Assembly (NCBI RefSeq): GCF_000513195.1
Contig: NZ_CBVI010000055.1
Coordinates: 1 to 36,622, forward strand
Length of the DNA: 36,622 nucleotides
Source: Bacteroides timonensis
GTDB lineage: Bacteria; Bacteroidota; Bacteroidia; Bacteroidales; Bacteroidaceae
Direction: 5' to 3'
Positions 27,132 to 33,751 of the stretch are shown one piece after another. Positions within the stretch are counted from its first letter, which is position 1. Every line of letters starts with the position of its first letter. A model generated the notes under the pieces. The model ran no database searches and was not told the origin of the DNA. It worked only from the letters and a program-made list of their open reading frames with translations. Position numbers and translations under genes: made by a program.

Positions 27132-29097
27132 GTTGTTTCCAATGGGTCAAAGATACTAATTTGAAAGCAAATCACAACTGCCCTGATAACAGACACTCTT
27201 TTTATTAGTTGTTTCCAATGGGTCAAAGATACTAATTTGAAAGCAAATCACAACAAACAAGGCAACTTCTGCCGCAGCGAGATAGTTGTTTCCAATGGGT
27301 CAAAGATACTAATTTGAAAGCAAATCACAACTAATAGTCCTGCATACCGTCCGAATCATCAGTTGTTTCCAATGGGTCAAAGATACTAATTTGAAAGCAA
27401 ATCACAACGAGGTCGTTTATAGTAAGTTTCTTCCGGTGTTGTTTCCAATGGGTCAAAGATACTAATTTGAAAGCAAATCACAACCCCGCTCTAGTGTCCC
27501 ACTAAGGTACGAAAGTTGTTTCCAATGGGTCAAAGATACTAATTTGAAAGCAAATCACAACAAGTAGACGTCCTTATTAAAGGGGATTTGAGTTGTTTCC
27601 AATGGGTCAAAGATACTAATTTGAAAGCAAATCACAACTATAGCATTAATAGGTTCACTTTCAAAGGGTTGTTTCCAATGGGTCAAAGATACTAATTTGA
27701 AAGCAAATCACAACCAAGTCGCCGCGCGTCTTGTTTATCAACTCGTTGTTTCCAATGGGTCAAAGATACTAATTTGAAAGCAAATCACAACGTGTTACCG
27801 TTGTTCCAATTGAATATCCACGTTGTTTCCAATGGGTCAAAGATACTAATTTGAAAGCAAATCACAACCGACGGTGGGTTTTTAAAAGACAAACAAGGGT
27901 TGTTTCCAATGGGTCAAAGATACTAATTTGAAAGCAAATCACAACGTGGCAGCTGACCGGTATCCGGTGTTGGTGTTGTTTCCAATGGGTCAAAGATACT
28001 AATTTGAAAGCAAATCACAACGTTCGATCCGGAAGACGGGTACAATTATCAGTTGTTTCCAATGGGTCAAAGATACTAATTTGAAAGCAAATCACAACGT
28101 TGGAACCTGGGACAATGTAGAATGTTTAGTTGTTTCCAATGGGTCAAAGATACTAATTTGAAAGCAAATCACAACAGCCCATACAAAGGAGCCACAAGTC
28201 AGATAGTTGTTTCCAATGGGTCAAAGATACTAATTTGAAAGCAAATCACAACATACTTCCGCAATAGCGTTTGAATGTAGAGGTTGTTTCCAATGGGTCA
28301 AAGATACTAATTTGAAAGCAAATCACAACGAACGGTGCGTATGGATTGTTTTTCTGCCGTTGTTTCCAATGGGTCAAAGATACTAATTTGAAAGCAAATC
28401 ACAACCACCTATCGAATAGTTCACATAACCGTCAGGTTGTTTCCAATGGGTCAAAGATACTAATTTGAAAGCAAATCACAACGGGGCGGCGCACAAAGTG
28501 GCGGAAAATACGGTTGTTTCCAATGGGTCAAAGATACTAATTTGAAAGCAAATCACAACAGAACTTGAGTCTCAGAAGAGACCGTAACAGTTGTTTCCAA
28601 TGGGTCAAAGATACTAATTTGAAAGCAAATCACAACATACAAGCGCACGATGTTAGCAAGACTGCTGTTGTTTCCAATGGGTCAAAGATACTAATTTGAA
28701 AGCAAATCACAACCTATCCGTCGATACATCTTCAAGTCGCAACGTTGTTTCCAATGGGTCAAAGATACTAATTTGAAAGCAAATCACAACTCAATCACGG
28801 TGCTGCCATCAAATCCGTATGTTGTTTCCAATGGGTCAAAGATACTAATTTGAAAGCAAATCACAACTTTGCCTTATAGGTAAGTCGAGTGGAAGATGTT
28901 GTTTCCAATGGGTCAAAGATACTAATTTGAAAGCAAATCACAATTGGGACGTAAATCATTTGAGGTTATGATGTTGTTTCCAATGGTTCAAAGATACTAA
29001 AATGAAAATAAGTCACAATATTGATGTATTGGGGAAATACTATTACAACGCTGTTTTCTTATGGTTCAAAAATACTAGGGTAAGAACAAATCATAAC
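27132..29097 (-). CRISPR. Type II-C CRISPR array, 26 repeats of 47 bp, 25 spacers
   Basis: Plus-strand repeats begin GTTGTTTCCAATGGGTCAAA and end GCAAATCACAAC, at 27132, 27208, 27285, 27362 and so on to 28898, a 76-77 bp period. The first 23 read as identical; repeat 24 differs only in its last base (C to T). Repeat 25 (28973-29019) and repeat 26 (29050-29097) are degenerate. Spacers are 29-30 bp (one is 28) and all different. The crRNA strand is assigned as minus because the tracrRNA anti-repeat pairs with the minus-strand repeat (start GTTGTGATTTGCTTTC). On that strand each repeat contains TATCTTTG, a Bacteroides -7 box, with TTG 19 bases upstream at the start of the repeat. Confidence 0.97.
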
Positions 29098-29201
29098 AGA
29101 ATTGCATATCATTCCTACCAAGATTCAACCATTTTTAATAATTTTAGAAATAAGTATGCTCCCCCAATATCCTAAATATCATCCCCTCTCTTTATTAACA
29201 A

Positions 29202-29251
29202 ATTGAAGAGAGAAGCCCCACTTCCTTTTCCGTACCTCTCCTCTCTTCAAT
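29202..29251 (-). terminator. Hairpin after tyrA, candidate terminator of the aromatic operon
   Basis: ATTGAAGAGAG (29202-29212) and CTCTCTTCAAT (29241-29251) form a perfect 11-bp stem with a 28-nt loop. On the minus strand it follows the tyrA stop and leads into TTGTTAAT. The T-run is weak. The rest of 29098-29268 is AT-rich and shows nothing else I can support. Confidence 0.4.
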
Positions 29252-29268
29252 CCCTTAATCCCACCTGT

Positions 29269-30042
29269 CTATTTTATCTTTTCCCTAATCTTCGTCAGAT
29301 ATTGCTTCATCCCTTCCGCATCCTTCGTACTGATAATTTCCAATAAATTTTTCAGTTCCAGACGAATATTTTCCACTTGCGAGGGCGTGCGCGGATTAAA
29401 AAGAATTTCCTGAAGCAAGTAATCATCCTCACTCAGCAAGCCCTTAGCAATAGCCATGTGCTTCTTGAACGTAGTACCCGGGGCCTCCTGATGCTTCATC
29501 ACCGCTGCAAAAACAAACGTAGAGACAAAAGGAATAGACAGAGAATAAGCTACCGTTTCATCATGCTCGTCGAAAGTATATTCGAAGATATTGAGGCGGA
29601 GCGTCTGGTAAAGGTCCTTGAAGAAAATTTTTCCCAGATGGTCACCTTCACTGATGATGATAGCATTCTCGCTGCTCAGATTGCTAAGGCTGGCAAACGT
29701 AGGGCCAAACATCGGATGCGACGATACATAACGGAAACCACTTTCCTCATAGAATTTCTTCAAGCCCGTCTTCACCGAGGCGATATCACTGATGATACAA
29801 TCCTTGGGCAGCACAGGCAGCACTTTGCGGAATGCGTCCAGCGTATATCTCACCGTGGCGGCATTGATTACCAACTCCGGTTCGAATTCCTTTATCTCTT
29901 CCAGCGTGGTGAAACGATACGTGTTGTAGACAAAACGCAACTGGTGCGGATTCACGTCGAACACTGCCGTTTCATGTTGGAAACTTAGAATATCTGTAAA
30001 GAAAGAGCCCATCTTGCCGGCTCCGAGTATTAAAATACGCAT
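29269..30042 (-). CDS. tyrA: Prephenate dehydrogenase
   Basis: 257 residues. An N-terminal Rossmann motif (MRILILGAGKMGSFFTDIL) binds NAD(P). Later family blocks are ISDIASVKTGLKKFY, SSHPMFGPTFASL and the C-terminal helical dimerisation part from about residue 160. It makes 4-hydroxyphenylpyruvate on the way to tyrosine. It lacks a fused chorismate mutase or ACT domain; the mutase is fused to the DAHP synthase encoded just upstream. It is the last gene of the operon, 96 bases after aroF/aroQ. Confidence 0.92.
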   Translation of the reverse strand: MRILILGAGKMGSFFTDILSFQHETAVFDVNPHQLRFVYNTYRFTTLEEIKEFEPELVINAATVRYTLDAFRKVLPVLPKDCIISDIASVKTGLKKFYEESGFRYVSSHPMFGPTFASLSNLSSENAIIISEGDHLGKIFFKDLYQTLRLNIFEYTFDEHDETVAYSLSIPFVSTFVFAAVMKHQEAPGTTFKKHMAIAKGLLSEDDYLLQEILFNPRTPSQVENIRLELKNLLEIISTKDAEGMKQYLTKIREKIK

Positions 30043-30057
30043 AAATCTAATGTTATT

Positions 30058-30139
30058 AGCTACAAGTTACGAGCTACGAGCTACAAGTATCCTGCGGTAT
30101 GATAACGCAGCTACTTGTAGCCCGTAGCTTGTAGCTTGT
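30058..30139. repeat. Large inverted repeat between aroF/aroQ and tyrA
   Basis: Two arms of about 28 bases, built from repeated words CTACAAGT, TACGAGCTACGAGCTACAAG on the left and CTACTTGTAGCCCGTAGCTT on the right, close over a small inner stem (CTGCG with CGCAG). The 96-base gap is almost entirely this element. It resembles decorated intergenic repeats seen in Bacteroides; it may stabilise or process the operon mRNA. Confidence 0.7.
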
Positions 30140-31206
30140 CACTTATTAATTATTTCCATTTGTTGCCTCACACTCTCCTCGTGTATCAGCTCGAACACTT
30201 TTTTGATGAAGTCCGAATCCACGCCCAGAAGCACACCTTGTGAACCGCGTTTATCCAGAATTTCATTATAACGTCCCGTTTGCAGAATCGTCATATCGTG
30301 CTCTTTCTTGAACGTACCGATTTCACGTGCCACACGCATACGCTTGGCAAGTTCTTGCATCAGGTTGTTGTCGCACTCGTCAATCTGCTTGCGCAGTTCG
30401 CTGAGGTTTTCTGTGGTCTGGGTCTCTTTACGGATGACGAGCAGGTTCAAGATGTAATCCAGTACGTCCGGAGTCACTTGCTGCGAAGCATCGCTCCATG
30501 CACAGTCGGGGTTGCAATGGCTTTCGATAATCAGACCGTTGAAACCGAGGTCCATAGCCTGTTGGCAAAGCGGTGCGATGAGTTCGCGCTTACCACCGAT
30601 GTGGCTGGGATCGCAGATGATCGGCAGGTTCGGGATGCGACGACGCAACTCGATGGGGATATGCCATTGCGGCAGATTGCGGTACAACTTCTTGTCGTAA
30701 CTGCTGAAACCGCGATGGATGGCTGCCAGACGTTTCAGACCGGCATTGTTGATACGTTCCAGGGCGCCGATCCAAAGTTCCAGATCCGGGTTTACCGGGT
30801 TCTTCACAAACACAGGAATATCCACACCTTTCAGTGCATCGGCAATTTCCTGCATGGCAAACGGGTTGGCAGTGGTGCGTGCGCCAATCCAAAGGATATC
30901 GATACCTGCTTTCAGACACTCGTATACATGCTTCGAGGTGGCTACTTCGGTAGAAACGTACATTCCGGTTTCTTTCTTCACCTCCTTCAGCCATGCCAGA
31001 CCGTCTACGCCTACACCTTCGAAACCACCCGGTTTGGTACGCGGTTTCCAGATTCCTGCACGGAATATCTTCATTCCCTTTTCGGCCAGTTGCTTGGCGG
31101 TGCACATTACTTGTTCTTCTGTCTCGGCGCTGCAAGGACCTGCAATTACCATGGGACGTTTGTCCTCAATGCCCGGCAGCAAAATCGATTCTAATTCAAG
31201 TTCCAT
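30139..31206 (-). CDS. aroF: Bifunctional DAHP synthase / chorismate mutase
   Basis: 355 residues. Residues 1-260 are a KDPG-aldolase-type (small type I) DAHP synthase: MVIAGPCSAETEEQV, FRAGIWKPRTKPGGFEGVG, then IICDPSHIGGKRELI and GLIIESHCNPDCAWSDA. Residues 270-350 are an AroQ-type chorismate mutase (LSELRKQIDECDNNLMQELA, then RMRVAREIGTFKKEH). It starts the shikimate pathway and also makes prephenate from chorismate, so the neighbours PheA and TyrA act directly on its product. The mutase domain probably also confers feedback control, as in Bacillus-type fusions. Confidence 0.95.
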   Translation of the reverse strand: MELELESILLPGIEDKRPMVIAGPCSAETEEQVMCTAKQLAEKGMKIFRAGIWKPRTKPGGFEGVGVDGLAWLKEVKKETGMYVSTEVATSKHVYECLKAGIDILWIGARTTANPFAMQEIADALKGVDIPVFVKNPVNPDLELWIGALERINNAGLKRLAAIHRGFSSYDKKLYRNLPQWHIPIELRRRIPNLPIICDPSHIGGKRELIAPLCQQAMDLGFNGLIIESHCNPDCAWSDASQQVTPDVLDYILNLLVIRKETQTTENLSELRKQIDECDNNLMQELAKRMRVAREIGTFKKEHDMTILQTGRYNEILDKRGSQGVLLGVDSDFIKKVFELIHEESVRQQMEIINK

Positions 31207-31330
31207 ATTCTTTTATTTTTGTTCAATTATATTTTTATTGTATAGATATTTCTCTGTGTCTTCTGGCCCCTCTGCAACCCCCGTCGATAAAGCCTTTCGA
31301 ACGTGTTAATAAATATAGGCCTCGTCTTTT

Positions 31331-31373
31331 AAAAACGTTGCCCTTATTCTTTAAAAACGTCGGGCACGTTTTT
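31331..31373 (-). promoter_or_regulatory. Alternative hairpins between the aminotransferase and aroF/aroQ
   Basis: On the minus strand AAAAACGT (31373-31366) pairs with ACGTTTTT (31360-31353) as a short hairpin followed by TTTTT. Alternatively CGTGCCC pairs with GGGCAACG (about 31343-31336), also followed by TTTTT. The two structures exclude each other. No TAnnTTTG box for aroF is present in 31207-31420, so the genes are likely co-transcribed through this site. The rest of this 214-base gap shows nothing else I can support. Confidence 0.4.
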
Positions 31374-31420
31374 TTAAATGGTGAGTGGCTTGTGTTATAG
31401 GAATGCTTTTTGTAAATATA

Positions 31421-32602
31421 TTACTTCATTTCCCTGATACGCTTCAATGCCTCTTCCAATTTATGGTCTTTGCAGCAAAGCGAGATGCGGATATACCGTT
31501 TTCCGTTACTTCCGAAGATAAATCCCGGCGTGATGAACACGCGTGCGTTGTGCAACACCTTTTCGGTCAGTTCTTCCACGTCGGCACAGCTATCGGGAAT
31601 TTTTCCCCAGAGGAACATGCCCACCTGTTTTTCGTCGTACGTACATCCCAGTGCATGCATGATTTCTCCGGCCAGATGGCGGCGGTTGCGGTAATTCTTA
31701 TTGTTTCCGTCGTACCATTCCTGTTCGGCTTCCAGAGCGTTGGCGGCAGCCAGTTGCATGGCGCGGAACATACCGCTGTCGATGTTGCTCTTCACTTTCA
31801 GTATCCATTGCACAAAGTCAGCGTTGCTTGCCAGCATACCGATACGCCAGCCCGGCATATTGTGGCTCTTGCTCATGGAGTTGAACTCGATGCAACACTC
31901 TTTGGCGCCCGGCACACTGAGGATACTGAGGGGGTGGTCGTTCAGGATGAAGCTATACGGGTTATCGTTTACAATCACGATGTCCTTGCGTCGTGCAAAG
32001 TCCACCAGCTTTGCATAAAGTTCCGGGGTGGCGTTAGCTCCGGTCGGCATGTTCGGATAGTTGGTCCACATCAGCTTTACGCGGCTCATGTCCATCTTTT
32101 CCAGTTCGTCGAAGTCGGGCATCCAGCCGTTTTCCTCTTTCAGGTTGTAGTTGATGACTTCCGCGCCCAGTATCTTGCTCAATGAGGTATAAGTGGGGTA
32201 GCCCGGATTGGGAACCAATACCTGTTCGCCCGGATTGACGAAGGCCAGTGTGACGTGCAGGATACCTTCTTTCGAGCCGATGAGCGGTTGTATCTCAGTA
32301 TTAGGATTCAGCTCCACACCGTACCATTTCTTATACCAGGCGGCAAAGCTGCGGCGAAGTTCGGGGATGCCGACATAAGGCATATAACCGTGTCCGTCAG
32401 GATTTTGTGCTTCGCGACACAGGGTCTGTATAGTTGCTTCCGAGGGAGGCATGTCGGGGCTGCCGATTCCGAGGCTGATTACGTCTTTTCCTTCGGCATT
32501 CATTTGTGCCACCTCTTTCAACTTCTTGGAGAAGTAGTATTCGCTCACGCTGGCCAACCGGTCGGCGGGCTTGATCTTAGATGTTTGATTTTCCGTCTGC
32601 AT
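31421..32602 (-). CDS. PLP-dependent aminotransferase, class I/II (aromatic operon)
   Basis: 393 residues, aspartate-aminotransferase fold type I. The PLP lysine is in EFNSMSKSHNMPGWRIGM. Other blocks are SLGIGSPDMPPSEATI, YPNMPTGANATPELY, and IVNDNPYSFIL, with the C-terminal Arg in RYIRISLCC. It resembles LL-diaminopimelate aminotransferase-like enzymes, but its place between pheA and aroF/aroQ suggests transamination of phenylpyruvate and hydroxyphenylpyruvate (or prephenate). It overlaps pheA by 26 bases, so translation is probably coupled. Confidence 0.88.
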   Translation of the reverse strand: MQTENQTSKIKPADRLASVSEYYFSKKLKEVAQMNAEGKDVISLGIGSPDMPPSEATIQTLCREAQNPDGHGYMPYVGIPELRRSFAAWYKKWYGVELNPNTEIQPLIGSKEGILHVTLAFVNPGEQVLVPNPGYPTYTSLSKILGAEVINYNLKEENGWMPDFDELEKMDMSRVKLMWTNYPNMPTGANATPELYAKLVDFARRKDIVIVNDNPYSFILNDHPLSILSVPGAKECCIEFNSMSKSHNMPGWRIGMLASNADFVQWILKVKSNIDSGMFRAMQLAAANALEAEQEWYDGNNKNYRNRRHLAGEIMHALGCTYDEKQVGMFLWGKIPDSCADVEELTEKVLHNARVFITPGFIFGSNGKRYIRISLCCKDHKLEEALKRIREMK

Positions 32603-33425
32603 ATTCGCCTAATATTTTAAGTTCTTTGGTTAGCGGTGTGATGGCCGCGATGGATTGTTTATATCTCAGTAGGTTGTCGAAAACAACGTCTACGTAAAAT
32701 TGGTATTCCCATTCCCGCCCGATGATGGGCAGTGACTGTATCTTGGTCAGGTTGATGCTGTAGAACGAAAGGATGGACAGTACTTGCGAGAGGCTCCCTT
32801 CCGTGTGGGGCAGTGTGAATACCATGCTTGCCTTGTTGGTTTCCGGGTGTGGATGGCGGTGTATCTCGTCCACCTGCCAAGGGTCGGCAACTACCAGAAA
32901 ACGGGTGAAGTTGTGCTTGTTTGTTTCGATGCCTTCCTGCAACACCTTCATGCCGTAACGCTCGGCAGCGGCCTTGGAACAGATGGCGGCGTGTCCTTTC
33001 AGGTTCTCCCGCTTGATGATTTCGGCGCTGAGGGCGGTGTCTTCCGCTTCCACTACTTTCATTTTCGGGTGCTGGGCAAGGAACTCGCGGCATTGCATCA
33101 GTGCGATGGGGTGGGAGTTGACTTCCGTCAGATCGTTCCAGTCCTCGTCGGGCAGGCAGACAAAGCTGTGTGAAATGCGTAGTTTGTATTCGCCTATGAT
33201 TTGTGTCCCGCTCTGCCGCAGCAACTCGTTGTTGTGCAACAGACTACCTGCAATGGTATTCTCTATCGCCAACATTCCTATGGTCTTGCTGTCTTTCTTC
33301 ACGGCTGCAAACACGTCCTCAAAAGTAGCGCAACAGATTAACTCTATTTCTTCTCCTTCGAAGTACTTGTGTGCGGCGATGTCGTGATACGACCCTAATG
33401 TTCCTTGAATGGCTATTCTTTTCAT
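32577..33425 (-). CDS. pheA: Prephenate dehydratase
   Basis: 282 residues. It converts prephenate to phenylpyruvate. The catalytic domain is at 1-185: MKRIAIQGTLGSYHDIAAHK, GMLAIENTIAGSLLHNNELL, and the TRF motif in NKHNFTRFLVV. A C-terminal ACT domain follows (ASMVFTLPHTEGSLSQVLSI, then REWEYQFYVDV), the site of Phe feedback in this family. No chorismate mutase is fused here. It is the first structural gene of the operon; a strong terminator ends 12 bases before its ATG, and a Phe/Tyr-rich leader peptide lies further upstream. Confidence 0.95.
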   Translation of the reverse strand: MKRIAIQGTLGSYHDIAAHKYFEGEEIELICCATFEDVFAAVKKDSKTIGMLAIENTIAGSLLHNNELLRQSGTQIIGEYKLRISHSFVCLPDEDWNDLTEVNSHPIALMQCREFLAQHPKMKVVEAEDTALSAEIIKRENLKGHAAICSKAAAERYGMKVLQEGIETNKHNFTRFLVVADPWQVDEIHRHPHPETNKASMVFTLPHTEGSLSQVLSILSFYSINLTKIQSLPIIGREWEYQFYVDVVFDNLLRYKQSIAAITPLTKELKILGEYADGKSNI

Positions 33426-33436
33426 ACTGTTTCTTT

Positions 33437-33473
33437 AAAAAAAAATCCCGCTTCCATACAATGGAGCGGGATT
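33437..33473 (-). terminator. Attenuator terminator in the pheA leader
   Basis: On the minus strand AATCCCGCTCCAT (33473-33461) pairs with ATGGAAGCGGGATT (33457-33444) with a single bulged A and a 3-nt loop, followed by nine T (33445-33437). It ends 12 bases before the pheA ATG, so it must be bypassed for expression. Its left arm (33471-33464, TCCCGCTC) can pair instead with GAGCGGGA (33544-33537) in the leader peptide gene. Confidence 0.88.
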
Positions 33474-33517
33474 AAGTATATTACTTTAGTTCTCTATTCA
33501 GTTCTTAAGCATCACTG

Positions 33518-33604
33518 TCACTTGACACATACAAACTCCCGCTCTACTTTCTGGCTAAAGTAAAAGTAAAAAAAGAAGTAATATGTATAAGTAAACAAAT
33601 TCAT
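33518..33604 (-). CDS. Phe/Tyr leader peptide of the pheA operon
   Basis: 28 codons from ATG 33604 to TGA 33518. The peptide begins MNLFT, then has the run YTYYFFFYFYF (10 aromatic of 11), and ends SQKVEREFVCVK. In total 7 Phe and 5 Tyr. It lies about 27 bases after the predicted transcript start and before an antiterminator/terminator pair. Segment TACTTTAG inside the aromatic codons (33562-33555) can pair with CTAAAGTA (33489-33482), which would enclose the antiterminator arm. This is the layout of ribosome-mediated attenuation: stalling for lack of charged Phe/Tyr tRNA would free GAGCGGGA to block the terminator. Confidence 0.85.
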   Translation of the reverse strand: MNLFTYTYYFFFYFYFSQKVEREFVCVK

Positions 33605-33637
33605 ACTTTCGTTTTCTTTTTGTTTTTAATTTCGTGG

Positions 33638-33645
33638 CAAAAGTA
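33638..33645 (-). promoter_or_regulatory. -7 box of the pheA operon
   Basis: Minus-strand TACTTTTG is an exact TAnnTTTG; a CTTG lies about 18 bases upstream and a TTTTTTG about 22. Transcription should begin near 33631, giving a leader of about 205 nt that holds the leader peptide and the attenuator. Confidence 0.6.
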
Positions 33646-33710
33646 ATACTTTTCTCTTATATGCAAGCAAAAAATGATATTTTTTTTATTTCTTCTTCAA
33701 AATTAGCTTT

Positions 33711-33739
33711 CAGACGAGTGCTTCCGTCTGTCTTTTTTT
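33711..33739 (+). terminator. Hairpin with T-run downstream of the sulfatase gene
   Basis: CAGACG (33711-33716) pairs with CGTCTG (33725-33730), followed on the plus strand by TCTTTTTTT. Both flanking genes are on the minus strand, so as a terminator it faces antisense transcripts; on the minus strand it lacks a T-run. Weak support. Confidence 0.3.
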
Positions 33740-33751
33740 GCCGGAAATCTG

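Noticed and set aside
27179..29049. Spacers that target this window
   Set aside because: Reading the spacers against the window by eye I saw no match; this is not exhaustive and needs a search.
29377..29988. A 203-codon plus-strand open frame
   Set aside because: Antisense shadow of tyrA, basic low-complexity composition and no motif.
30280..31194. A 304-codon plus-strand open frame
   Set aside because: Antisense to the clearly recognised DAHP synthase/chorismate mutase; no start signal and no motif.
33437..33645. T-box riboswitch in front of pheA
   Set aside because: No T-box core sequence was seen; the Phe/Tyr-rich leader peptide and paired arms explain the region better.
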